64,000 nucleotides of DNA from Plasmodium coatneyi (taxonomy: Eukaryota > Apicomplexa > Aconoidasida > Haemosporida > Plasmodiidae). The stretch lies in assembly GCF_001680005.1 (NCBI RefSeq), contig NC_033563.1, positions 558,001-622,000 of the forward strand. The letters run 5' to 3'. Positions 33,054-44,442 of the stretch are shown in pieces. The number at the start of each line of letters is the position of its first letter. Within the stretch, counting starts at the first letter, position 1. A program made the position numbers and the translations under genes. Under the pieces are notes generated by a model. It was not told the DNA's origin. It ran no database searches and saw only the letters and a list, made by a program, of their open reading frames with translations.

Positions 33054-34424
33054 GTTCCCTTCCTCAGTACCCTTCTTTTTTTTTTTTTTTTTATTAATTA
33101 TTCCTTTTTTTTTAAAAGAAAAAAAGAAAAAAGGAAGGTTTAAGGAAACAAAAAAAAAAAAAATGAAGGAAAGGGAATAAAAAATAAGGGAGGGAAGGAA
33201 CAGAAGAAGCTGGAAATGGAACATGCTACTGATAATGTTCCATCCACGTAAGGTAGTAGAAGCAACACCTAAGCAATAAACTATATGAGCAGTCCCACAG
33301 GACAAATCGTTTAGTTGTCAAAGTTGTGGATGATAATTCCTTGGCAAAAATGGTGGTGGTCTGTTGTTTGAGGAGTGTGAAAGGGAAGAAAATGTGTGTA
33401 ATAAGGAATTGTATTTAGATTATTTGTTACAAAATGTTTAAAAAAGCAAGTAGGGCGTATAAATGGAAATGAAATGTGATAACAATATATTACTTTTATT
33501 GTATTAAGCGATATTCTTAATGTGCTACAGAATTTGTGTTACTTCCTATTTTTGTTCCTTCTGCTTCCTAAAGTTAATGATTTTGTACATTCCATTCTAC
33601 TCTGTAATTCTTTTTTTTTTTCTTCCATACTTACTTTTCAGAAGAAAAAATTCTCTAAAAGAAAAAGAAAAAAGTTTTCTAATCATTTTTTTTTCTTTTT
33701 ATATATTCTCTTCTTTAAAAAGAAGAAGAAAAAAAAAAAAAAGGAAATAGGCTAAAGAAGAGAAAAAAATGTTTAAAAAAGAAAAAAAAAAGGAAGTAAA
33801 GGTAAAAAGAAGGAAAAAAATAAAGAAAACGAAGAAAAGAACGAAGGAACGTAATTCCTTCCCTCTTTCTTCCTCTTCTTTTCCTTTAGGAAGAATGTAG
33901 TGCATAAAGGAAAATGCAAAAAAAGGGGAATACATAGGTAGAATGTATATGAAAAGGAAGGAGGCAATGGCCGTGTTTTCTCTCTCTTTTTCTTTTCTTT
34001 TTAGGAAAGTGCAATGTATAAAGGAAGGAGAACGGAAAATTGTTTTTTTCCTTTTCCTAAAGCAAAAAAGAAAAATTTTAAAAAAAGGAAAAAAAGGAAA
34101 TAAAAAAAAAAAAAAAAATATATCTTTTCCGCAAAAAAAAAAAAAATGAAAAAAAGAAAAAAAAAAAAAGTGAAAGAAAAGAGGATTAAAGGGCAAAAAA
34201 AAAGAGAAGAAGATAGGAAAGGGCGCATGCGCAGAATTTTTCTTTTTTTTTTGTTCACAGATATAGAAACAAAGTAAGGAAGAAGGAATAACTGTGGACA
34301 GGGAAGAAAGAAAAAAAAAAGAAAGAACAGGAAAAATTTTCCCTTGACGAGTTCATGCAGTTCGTAGTAATGTATAATTCCTTAATATAACAATGAGTCA
34401 TATAATAATGAAGAGAGGGCCACC
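33054..34424. promoter_or_regulatory. SICAvar-1 upstream region, purine-rich
   Basis: Mostly A/G-rich and T-rich low-complexity DNA (33600-34320). It contains a sequence around 33888-33917 (GGAAGAATGTAGTGCATA) and another at 34225-34258 that recur upstream of SICAvar-2 in the same order. Open frames here are low-complexity Lys/Phe shadows. Confidence 0.6.
34225..34258 (+). promoter_or_regulatory. Conserved SICAvar upstream block
   Basis: GCATGCGCAGAATTTTTC followed by a T-run and GTTCAC, about 165 bp before the SICAvar-1 ATG. The same block is found on the minus strand at 62619-62649 upstream of SICAvar-2. It contains a GCATGC palindrome similar to ApiAP2-type sites. Confidence 0.6.
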
Positions 34425-37400
34425 ATGGAGTATAAGTACTTTGCAGAATTCCTGGTGGAGTGGTTGAAAGTGAAAGGCTACAAGTCCTCAGGGGAATATG
34501 TAATATTCTTTCACTCTAAAGGAACAATTAATGCTATATGTAAATGGTATTGTTTATTAAATTAAATAAAAGAATAAGTATGAGTAGGTTGCTTGTACAT
34601 AGGAGTATATTGTCTATTTTATTTGTAGCATAAAATATGGGACGACCTGAAGAAAGTATTCGATGGGATTATGCATCAGGCTTGGTTAGGTCCTCCGCAA
34701 ATTAACCAACTGTGTAGTGGAGAAGTAGACGACAAAACAGGTTATTTCACCAATCAGGACAAAGAATTATGCAAAGCTATGGTAAGAGTGTTGTTGTACA
34801 TAAATGGGCAAAAAATAGGGACATACAATGCTATACAGGAAATAACGGTTCCTCGAAATCGAAGGCAAGTGGAGTCTTATCTTAGATGTATAGTTGGTCG
34901 AATAATTATGATAAAGTGGCTTGGAGAGCATTGTAGAAGAAGGAAGGTGGCAGAGACTGTTTTAGGGGCTATAGAAGGATTGACCGGGATGAGTCAGTTT
35001 AGTGAGGTCCATAAAAAATGTGAAGGATTAGATTTTAAGAATTTGAATATTGGTGGGAAATATCTTTGGCCCCAAATGGAAGAATGGGCAAAAGGCGCGA
35101 CAGGGAACGTGAAGATTGGTGTGCAAAAAATGAAGGAAGTAAAGGAACAAGGAAAAAACTGCGGAACAAGTACTATGCCGAAGAATTCAGAATTCTCTAG
35201 TACAGCCAAGGATGAAGAGAATTTAAGGGAATTATTTGGCGTAGAAAGTGAGGAACAATTAAAAAAATTAGTTGAAGATGAAGATAAGTGGGAAAAGAAG
35301 GATTTGGAGGATGTATTAAAAGAAATAAAAGAAAATGAAAAAAAAGGGGAACAATATTTAGCAAAGCAAGCGTGGGACTCCTTGGGGACATTATTTAAAA
35401 GGAAAATGCAAGGGAAGCAGAGTATATCTCGGAGTGAGAGTCCATACCGTCAAAGCAGGAGTGACCCAAGTGCACAGGATGATGTTGTACTATCATCAAT
35501 CCAACCCCAAGCACCAGCACAAACACTAGGACCTGCAACCCATTCTAACACTCAAGCTACTCCTGTAGTAACTGATCAATGCCCATCCGAACCAAGTCCG
35601 AAAGTAGAACAGAAGAGGACAAAACTGAAGAGTGCATGGGAACAAAAGCAGAAAGAGTGGACGCAGAATGGACGCACATTAGACCAGGTAAGGAAGGCAA
35701 ATCTGGTGTGTACAGTGTTATGATATTTTTAAAAATAAAAAGAAGAAAATGTGTAAAGAAGGAAGGTTTAAGGAAGAAGAAAAAGAAGAAGGAAGGTGTA
35801 TAGGAGGAAGGTGTAAAGAAGGAAGGAAAAAAAGAAAGGAAAGGAAAAAAAGAGAAGGATGAAAGGAAGCGAAAGAAAAGAGTCTTTTAGGGGTCGCAAA
35901 TATATAGGAAGGAAGAGAAAGGAATAAATCTATAAATTTCATATGTCTATTTCTTCCTTTCCTTATTCTCAGGATGAAATAGAAAAAGAAGTAGAGAGAA
36001 TGATGGGGGAACTGAAAAATTATATGCAAATAAAGGATGAAAAGAAAGCACGCATAGCGGCAATTTGTAGTACACTGAAGCATAAGAAGGGGGAGAGGGG
36101 TGACGATAATCAGTTGAAGGGAATATGCAAATCTTTAGTAAAAGTAATATATTGGATGAAAGGATGGGACATAAGTAGAAATAAATGGAAGGAAGAACAA
36201 CAGAGGGAGAAAGAAGAGTGGAGGCGATACCTAAAATGCGTAGTAGGAAATACGGTTATATTAGAAATAATTCAGGATAAATGTGGTATAGATCAGGTTA
36301 TGACAACTGTCGCAAGTACTATGGAAGGAAAGGGGGAACATTTCCCAAGTCAGGAAAGTGAGGTAAAGTGTGAATGGGTTGAAGAGACTGATGTGAGAAA
36401 TATGAGAGCATTAATTAAAGAGAAAATAGGAGAATGGTTAAGAGCGAAGAGGGGGGACAAAAATAATATTGAAGGATTGGATCGAATAATAAGTTGGATG
36501 AAGTGTGGACCAGGGGAGAAAAAGGGTCAAGGAAAAAGTGGAACAGAAAAATGTCATAGTGAAAGAATTATAGACTTAATGCATTGGGGGAAGTCAAAGG
36601 ACTTGCAAGAACTAGTCAATACAGACCATGAGGATAAGGGGAAAGGATTGCAGGAATCAGGGAAAAAGGAAAGTGATGAAGATTCAGGTAAGGAAAAAAA
36701 GTATAAGAAGTGTGCTGAGGTAGATGGTATAAATACGGACGACGTGCCCGATAGTATTCTCTGCCTCACTGATAATGTTCCGGGTCCCGAAGTTAAACCT
36801 GATCCCGTTGATACTAATCTCATTGAATCTACAGGTAGTGGGAAGGTCAGTGTAGTTGAAATTCCAGGAGACAGTACAAAGGGCCCGACAAAACCGGGTA
36901 CGGAACAATCCGGTTCAAGTACTACTGCTTCTGCTGGTGATAATCTGGCAGGTAAGAATAATCAAAGGGCGGACGTTGTAGAAAGTGTGCATCATGGTGT
37001 ATGTGCAGGTCCAATTACTATTAAGCACGGTTACACTGAAAACACTTTCCCCTTATTTATGTCTTAGGTGGTAGTCCAGCCGGTCCACAAGCTGGTGGTG
37101 ACACTCCTGGTAAAGATTCCAAGAGCACTTCACAAACTACAGCACCCGATGCTCCCACTGTACAGAAACCTGGTGTTGATAGTGCCGGAGAAGTTGGGCG
37201 AACAACTCCACAAACTGGTGCTGGTGGTACCCAAGACCAACCACAACCCAAACCACAGGCACCACCACAACAGGGTGGTAATAAACCACAAGGACCACCT
37301 CCCCCAGGAAAACCTCAAGGACCACCACAAGCAAAACTGTTAACACGAACACCATTGCCACCGGGGGGTGTTTCAACAGTAAGAACAAGTAGTAAAGGCA

Positions 37401-38615
37401 AGGGTGCCGCAGTTACCGTCCTTCCTATTCCACTCCCAGTCAGTAACCTCATAGACCCTTCTAATCTTACTTCATACCTTCCTACCATTCCAGTGTTCCT
37501 TGGTATTTCCGCTATGAGTTATTTACTCTGGAAGGTAAGAAAAAAAAGAAAAAAAAGAAAAAAAAAGGAGAAAAAAAGCAGAAAAGGAAAGAAAGGAATG
37601 AACAAATGAGTGAATGTGTAATGGAGTGTAGTATTTCGCATTTTAGGGTGTATGTGTAGGATTTCACACTTTAGGGGTGTGTATAGGATTTCACATTTAG
37701 GGGTGTGTTTGTGGGATTTCGCATTTACGGATGTATGTGTAGGATTTCACATTTTAGGGGGTGTATAGGATTTCGCATTTTAGGGGTGTATGTGTAGGAT
37801 TTCTCATTTTAGGGTGTGTATGTAGGATTTCTCATTATAGGATATGTGTATGTAAGATTTCGCACTTTAGGGGTGTATGTATAGGATTTCGCACTTTGGT
37901 TTTGAAGTAGTAATTACTGTTGCGTGAACAACATTAGACACCCGAAAAAATTACTCGTTCGTTCTTGTTTTTGCAGTATTTGTTCCTCGGTAAAAGAAGA
38001 AAACGTCACGAAAGAGCTTATCAAGTACGTGGTCCAGCCTTAGAAGAACAACTCCTTGCTCATGTGAACGACCAGGCAGATGGTCCACATGAATATACCT
38101 TAGTAAAGGAACGCAAACCTCGTTCTACGCCTATAAAAAGGAGGAAAAAACGTGATTATCACCGTGCTAGTCGCCATCGTGGTGGTGTACGTCGCCGTAT
38201 GATTATTGATATTCATTTAGAAGTTTTGGACGAATGTCAGAAAGGGGACCTACATTCGACGAAGCAGGATTACTTTGCCATTCTGGTTGAACAGTTTATG
38301 GGATCTGACTTTATAAAGGAGGAATTTGTTCCTAAGGATGATGTTCCAAACGAAGATGTTCCTAAGGAAGATATTTCTATGGAATGTATTCCTAAGGAAA
38401 GTGTTCCTATAGAAGATGTCCCTAAGGAGCGTGTTCCTAAGGAAGAGGTTCCAAGTTCAGATTCCGGGTTTAGGGAGGAAGACATTCTTCATAAGGAACA
38501 GGTTCCTAAGGAAGACTCTGTTCTTAAGGAAGAAGTTGAAAGTTCAGATTCCGGGTTTAGGGAGGAAAACCTTGTTCGTAAGGAACAGGTTGTATGTTCA
38601 GGGTTCCGGGTTTAG
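34425..38615 (+). CDS. SICAvar: SICAvar-1, short SICA-type variant antigen (five exons)
   Basis: Predicted exons: 34425-34499, 34629-35687, 35973-36951, 37068-37534 and 37977-38615; about 1072 residues. SICA antigens are exported to the infected red-cell surface and switch during chronic infection. Exon 1 is a 25-codon leader (MEYKYFAEFLVEW). Exons 2 and 3 carry Cys-rich domains (KELCKAM, YLRCIVG, HKKCEG; then IAAICST, LKGICKSLVKVIYW, KCVVGN, MKCGPG). Exon 4 is a Pro/Gly/Gln/Thr-rich stalk ending in a membrane segment (IPVFLGISAMSYLLWK). Exon 5 is the conserved cytoplasmic exon: FLGKRRKRHERAYQVRGP, a basic stretch, LDECQKGDLHSTKQDYFAIL, FMGSDFIKEE, then VPKED/VPKEE repeats and SSDSGFREE units. 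The small exon number fits the short class of SICAvar genes. The tail ends at 38615, but the repeat continues downstream in other frames to an apparent ancestral stop near 38791. Confidence 0.85.
37615..37910 (+). repeat. Telomere-like repeats in SICAvar-1 intron 4
   Basis: About nine to ten degenerate units with the core GGATTTCGCATTTTAGGGG(TGTATGTGTA) lie between the stalk/membrane exon and the cytoplasmic exon. The same intron of SICAvar-2 carries shorter copies of the complement (about 58340-58430). Confidence 0.85.
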
Positions 38616-38791
38616 GGAAGGAAGACTTTGTTCTTAAGAAAAAAGTTCCTAAGGAAGATGTTCCTAAGGAGGAGGTCCAAAATTCTAGTTTAGGGTTAAG
38701 GGAGTAAGACTTTTTTCCTAAGGAACAAATTCTTAGGGTTGATGTTCCTGAGTGAGAGGTTCCAAGTTCAGATTGCGGGTTTAGGGTGTAG
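38320..38791 (+). repeat. Coding and post-stop tail repeats of SICAvar-1 with embedded telomere heptads
   Basis: The 3' part of exon 5 is a tandem array of GTTCCTAAGGAA-type units (VPKE) interspersed with a unit whose core TCCGGGTTTAGGGA encodes SGFRE and contains GGGTTTAGGG. After the stop at 38615 the array continues for another 176 bp with small indels to a copy ending GGGTTTAGGGTGTAG at 38777-38791, which in the original frame would give GFRV-stop. Confidence 0.8.
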
Positions 38792-41700
38792 TAAATATTT
38801 TTCACTTTTTTTTTGTTTTTTTTTGTTGTTTTGTATGAAAGGATTTACATGTTCATGTGTAATGAATATAAGTGGAAGAGAAAAAAAAAAAAATTTCTTT
38901 CCCATTTTATTTTGACTTGTTTGGTGAGTTTCTTCTTTATTGAAGAATTAAAATGTGTTAATGAAATTTTTTTTTTGTTATAGTTTTTTATCTTTATAAT
39001 ATTTTTTTTTTCGCTTTTTTTTAAATAAAGCTATTTTTTCAAAAATATGAGGACCTTTTTCTTTTTTGCGCGCCCGTTTCAGGGAGTATTCTTTCCTTAT
39101 GTGCTTATCCAAACTTACATATGTTGGAAGGAAAAGGAGGAATAAAGGAATGAAATATGAAGAAAAAAAGGAAAGAAAAAAATGTAATGAAATATGAAGA
39201 AGAGGAATATAAAAAAAAGAAGGAAAAAAGTAAAAAGGAAAGAAACAAAAGGAATGACGGAACGAAAGAAGGAAGTGTCACCTTTTTTTTTTTCTTACAC
39301 TGCATAATCTTCATGGTTATTTATGCGTCCCCCTATTGAGGAGAGAACATTCCCCTTCTCATCCCCCAGGTTTTAAATTGTAGGTGTTACATCCGAACGT
39401 AACCTACATTCGTTCTTTGATGATGGCCTGGCCTACTATTGTCTGTTCTTGCTCTTCCTTCTCCCTTGTTAGGTTGTTCTGTGTAAGAAGCAGAGGAGAG
39501 TACTGTGGGACGTTCTGTTGTGGAGTCACCTATTCTTGAAGTGTCCGCTGTTGAATATTCTGTTAAGGTGTCTTCTATGGACGAACCAAAGTTCCGTCCA
39601 ATTGTTCTTTTTTTTCTGCTTCTTTCTCTTCCATTGGAATTCTTACCAAACCAAGAATACCATGGTTTATACTAAAAGAGAAGAAGGAAGAAAGGTTGTT
39701 AGGGTGGTGGTAGGTGGAAGGAAGATTGTTAGGGGGAGGGGGAAAGTGCATATTTTATACCATTCCTCCATTTTTATTGTGTTAGTGGGGTAGGGGGAAG
39801 GAGCAACTTTTGCTATTACATTTAATGATGTGTGTTCTACATTTATGCAATGTTACATAAAATGATATGTGTGACGTTCTACGTTCAATGATATGATGAT
39901 CTACATTTAATGATGTGTGTGTTGTGTTGTTACATTCCAATGTAATGTGTGTTGTGTGTTCTTCTATACATGGAATGATGTGCTCTACATATAATGATGT
40001 TATATTGTGATTTTATGTATTTGTCAGATCGACTTATTTATCGTGTTCTGTGGCATAAGTATGATGGAGTTCATGTGTGCTGTTCTATATATATATGATA
40101 TATATGTGTTTTAATAGTATGTGGAATTGATCTATTTTCCGTTTTTTTTCTTCCCAATATTTTTCTATTATATATTTTTTGGCTCAACTTTTTTTTTGCA
40201 ATCTGCATAATAATAATATATGTGTTATTGTTAGAATTAAATAAAAAAATAATGTAGACATATAGTAGAAATGTGTGAATTTTTTCATTTTTTTAACCTT
40301 TACCTTCTTTTTTTTTCTTAATCCATAATAAGAAGGGGATTGTCAAAATAAATAATTATGCCACCAACATAGAAGAACTATCAACGAATGCGCCATAGAA
40401 AAAGTTTTTACTATAAAATTCGTAAGAAAAAATTTTTAATAGCAAATTTCTCAAAAAGAAAAGTGGTAAAAAAAATAAAAAGTTACCATCACCAACAAAT
40501 TATTATCCATAATTGCCTTAAAAAAAGGAGAGAGGGTGGGGGGAAGTTGTACTACACAGGAAAACTACATGCACACCCCCACCTTCCATAGGCCGATATA
40601 TGTATCTTAAATGGCGTGGAATCATTATGGATCATTACGAACAACTGTAATTTCCACTAAACATTCTATGTTCTGCATGTAGAATATACTTAAGGAGGAA
40701 GTCATCATCTGTTTTGTTCTTTTACATATATTGCACTGGAACCCACCCATGTATGCCCAATCTGAATTCACACTTTTTTTATATATGAACCCCTAATAGT
40801 ATAGGAACCCCACTCTTTTCTTTCCTTTCTTACCAACTTCCTTTACATCGATAACTATAAAATGGGGGAAGAATACTTCTTCCCTTCCTTATATGAGCTT
40901 TTAAAAATATATTCTATGAATCACTCTCTGTTTATTATATATATGTACACAGAAGGGGGAAGTTAAGGGAAGGGAATAATATGTGAATATGATGTATAAT
41001 GTGTATTAAAGTAAAATAGGGATATCTCAGGTAAAATAATGTATCGCTCATATATAAGGAAGCTCTTTATAGTGTTGTCATCTAAAAAGGAAAAGGGGAA
41101 TATGACATAATATTCTTATGACGGAAATACACATATATATATTTTTTTTTTTTTCCTGTGATATATGTTTAATGAATGTAGTTCTTTCATATTATATTTC
41201 CCTTCCCTTTTTCCCTTTTCCTTATTTTTTTTTAAATTTATGTTCTCTATGGAACGTTAATGAATGTGCAAATTCAGGGAGGAGCGCTCTATGTATGAAG
41301 CGCACTATACATCAGTGAACAGTTTTTTAATGAACACTTACTAACGAACCCTTCCTAAAAGCAATTATGCGTAAATTAAAAAAAAAAGTACTATCAGCAG
41401 GGAAATTTTTCTCACACGAAGAAGAAGAGAAAAATCACATTCCTATATAAACACAAATAAGAATATATAAGCAGTAGTAATATAATGTTCTTCGAAACAA
41501 TCATTTACAGTTCAGTAATATATAATATAATGAATAAAGGATAAATTTGAGGAGTTCGGTTGTTTCTTTCCTTCTTTTCATTTCGTTGTTCTTATATATT
41601 TTTCTCCTATTTTTACATTTAATATATACTTGACATAATTTAATACATGTGTATGGTATATTACTATTATTCAAAAATTGAAGGAATATGTTTATTTGCT

Positions 41701-41863
41701 TAAAAAAGGGGAAGAATCCAGTATGCAAGCATAATTAACATAGAACAAAAAAAAAAGTTCACATATCTTTATTCCACATGAATATATAGGGAAAACACAC
41801 TTTAATATAGAATTCACATTATATATATACAACAGAAGAAATATATCCACACATACATAAACT
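38792..41863. other. Intergenic AT-rich region with an orphan KIR exon
   Basis: About 3 kb of AT-rich DNA between SICAvar-1 and KIR-2. Apart from the minus-strand KIR last exon at 39387-39671 and a short G-rich repeat patch (39690-39735), I see no coding sequence. T-runs and TATA-like runs are frequent. It presumably includes the KIR-2 promoter. Confidence 0.55.
39387..39671 (-). pseudogene. KIR: Orphan KIR cytoplasmic-tail exon
   Basis: A fully open 95-codon exon on the minus strand. It begins at an AG acceptor (39672-39673) with YKPWYSWFGKNSNGRERSRK and ends VGYVRM-stop. It parallels the last exon of KIR-2 (YKPWSSWFGNHSSG ... NIGYGRI). No ectodomain or membrane exon is recognisable on the minus strand in the next 2.2 kb, although the upstream side (39690-39735) does carry the G-rich repeat that fills KIR introns. 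This looks like the 3' remnant of a KIR gene whose 5' part was lost by recombination in the repeat-filled intron. The reading frame itself is intact. Confidence 0.8.
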
Positions 41864-44442
41864 ATGACAAAAGTAATACGGATTATTATATATGTTTTCC
41901 TCCATGTGAGGGTACATGCACATATACACATGCAATACTTCTGTATGTACATAATATTCTATACATAATATAATGAGAATATAAGGAGTGCACTATATAT
42001 ATGTACTCATATATATATATATTATATTAATTACATTTATAGGAACTGAATTCAAAGGAGTTACCTTCACACCAGAACTTTTATAGTAAATTCAATTCGG
42101 CTGATAAGGGCGCGTGTAACTCCCTTGGTAGCGAGTTCCAGGAATGGGAGCGTCAATTACAGCGTTCATTGAGTGAATATTCTAAAATTACTGGCGATGC
42201 TGAAAAAATCGCGCATGCGTATTGTTACGCATGTACACAGAATAACCCATCAAGCTACAAAAATAAAGAACCTTGTGAATTTTTTTATTATTGGTTGGGA
42301 AGTACATACTGGGAAAAATTAAATGGTCGTAAATTGTTAGACCTCCTGAACAAAATTTACCAAACGCTGAAAACATCTTATACGAATACATGTAGAATTT
42401 CATACACCGATGCTAACGAAACCCTTTTCAAACAAAGAAAAGCAGTATTCGAGTGGTGGCATGACCACAATGATATACAAAAAATATTAAAAACCAGTGG
42501 CGACCAATGTAGTGAAGAATATGGCCATCACATAGATGGAATGATTTCATCTTATTTTGCTTTAAGTGAACATTGTGCGAAAAAAAAAAGGGATGATTCT
42601 TACTGTACAGATTTTTGGAATCAACATAAGAAAGACATTCTGGAGAAACTGTTAAAATTACAATGTAAATCAGATACTAAACTACAAATTGAGAAAGAAG
42701 CAAATGACGCACATTCCCGTCAGATGGAAGAACTAATAAAAAAGATGCACCGTGAAGCAGACGAAGCGGTACGAGGTGCCACCACCACCTCTTCCCTTTC
42801 TTCTATATTTGGCACACTCGGAATGACAGTCGCTCCCTTCATATTGTATAAGGTAAAGATATAATTAGAATACTACTATAGCTAATAGTATTTCCTCCTC
42901 CCTTCCTCCTTAGAACAACTTCTTTCCTTCCTTCCTCCTTGGACCAACTTCTTTCCTTCCTCCTCCTTAGACCTCCTTTCTACCCCCTTAGACCCCTTAC
43001 TTCTAACATCCTCCGTCAAACAAACACCTTCTAACAACCACTCCTTCTAGCCCCTTACTTCCTTAGTCCCTCTCCCCTTATCTTACCCCCTCTTTGTTTC
43101 TAACCCCCTTACCTTCCTTCCTTAGACCTCCCTTCCTTCCATAGACCCCCTTTCCTTCCTTCCCTCCTCCTCCTTAGACCCATTCCTTTCCTTCCTTCCC
43201 TCCTCCTCCTTAGACCCATTCCTTTCCTTCCTTCCCTCCTCCTCCTTAGACCCATTCCTTTCCTTCCTTCCCTCCTCCTCCTTAGACCCATTCCTTTCCT
43301 TCCTTCATTCCTTATTCTTTATTATTCCTCATTTCTTCTTTCCTTAGACCCTCCCTCCTTTCCTTCCCTTACCCCTAAGGCCCTTCCTTCCACTAGGAAG
43401 TAACCTTCCTTCTTTCTCCTTTAGGAAGGTAACCTTCCCTTTCCTTCTTCCCTTGGGGAAGGTAATGTTCCTTTTCTCTCTGGAAAGTTCTTCCTTTTCA
43501 TTCTTTCCCTCTTGAGAGGAAAGTGCCTTCCCTTAGGTAGATAATGTTCCTTCCTTCTCTTAAGGAAGTACCTTCCTTCCACCACCCTATCCACTGTCCC
43601 TTCTTCCACCCTAACAGTCTTAACCCCTCATTCTAACACCCCTAACAAGCTTCCTTCCACCCTGTCACCCCTAACAACCTTCCCTTCTACCAAACCTAGC
43701 ACTCCTTTCTCCCACCTACCACCCCTAACACAATATTCCTTCCACCCCCAACACAACATTCCTTTCACACCTAACACAACCTTCCTTCCACCCCTAACAA
43801 CCCACCTAACAATCTCTCCTTCCACCAACCACCCCTAAACAACCCATCCTTCCACCAACCATCCCTAACAACCCACCTATCACTGGACCACCTAACAACC
43901 TTCCTTCCACCACGACCACCCTTACAACCATCCTTCGACCAGGACCACCCTTACAACCATCCTTCGACCAGACCACACTTACAACCATCCTTCCAGCAGA
44001 CCACCCTTACAACCATCCTTCCACCACCACCACCCAAACAACACACCTACCACCAATCACCACCCTAAATCCTAACAACCTTCCTTCCACCCTACCACCT
44101 AACAACCCACCTAACATCTCTAACAACCTTCCTTTCCTCCAGTATAAACCATGGTCTTCTTGGTTTGGTAACCACTCTTCTGGAAGTGGAAGGAGCGGAA
44201 GGAGCAACAGAAGGAAGAGGAGATCAGCTGGACATGTATTCGATACATTAACGGAAGCTTTAACAGAGAACGATTCCATATTGGGCTCAACAGAAAGTTC
44301 TGCAGATTATTCCACCACTACACGTTCTGGTGGGCACACTACGCCATCTACAAGACCGTCTACCACCAGAAGTGGAAGAACAGGAGCAGGAACAAATAAT
44401 GCTTCAGGTCACCGGAACAATATAGGTTACGGTCGAATATAA
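41864..44442 (+). CDS. KIR: KIR-2, variant antigen of the pir superfamily (three exons)
   Basis: Predicted exons: 41864-41872 (Met-Thr-Lys), 42043-42852 and 44143-44442; 372 residues. The ectodomain begins ELNSKELPSHQNFYSKF and carries AYCYACTQNNP, EPCEFFYYWLGSTYW, then Cys residues at NTCRIS, DQCSEEY, SEHCAKK and SYCTDFW, followed by a Lys/Glu helix and the membrane segment IFGTLGMTVAPFILYK at the end of exon 2. The last exon gives the basic tail YKPWSSWFGNHSSGSGRSGR followed by Thr/Ser-rich sequence ending NNIGYGRI. Here stalk and membrane segment are in the ectodomain exon, unlike KIR-1. The 1.29-kb second intron is C/T-rich repeat. All frames intact. Confidence 0.85.
43151..43294. repeat. 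36-bp tandem repeat in KIR-2 intron 2, four copies
   Basis: Four near-perfect copies of a pyrimidine-rich unit containing CCTCCTTAGACCCATTCC, followed by a partial fifth copy. It is part of the intron-wide field of C-strand telomere-like repeats. Confidence 0.9.
43600..44135 (-). repeat. Telomere-like repeat field in KIR-2 intron 2, G-rich strand antisense
   Basis: Degenerate CCACCCCTAACAACCTTCCTT units, the complement of the GTTGTTAGGGGTGG repeats of KIR-1 intron 2. The repeat orientation relative to transcription is therefore opposite in the two genes. Confidence 0.85.

Noticed and set aside
33520..34258. Several open frames rich in Lys or Phe in the SICAvar-1 upstream region
   Set aside because: Low-complexity translations of purine or pyrimidine runs, with no domain and no splice partner.
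43109..43291. Minus-strand frame MGLRRRREGRKG repeated four times
   Set aside because: It is the antisense reading of the 36-bp repeat in a KIR intron; no evidence for a gene.
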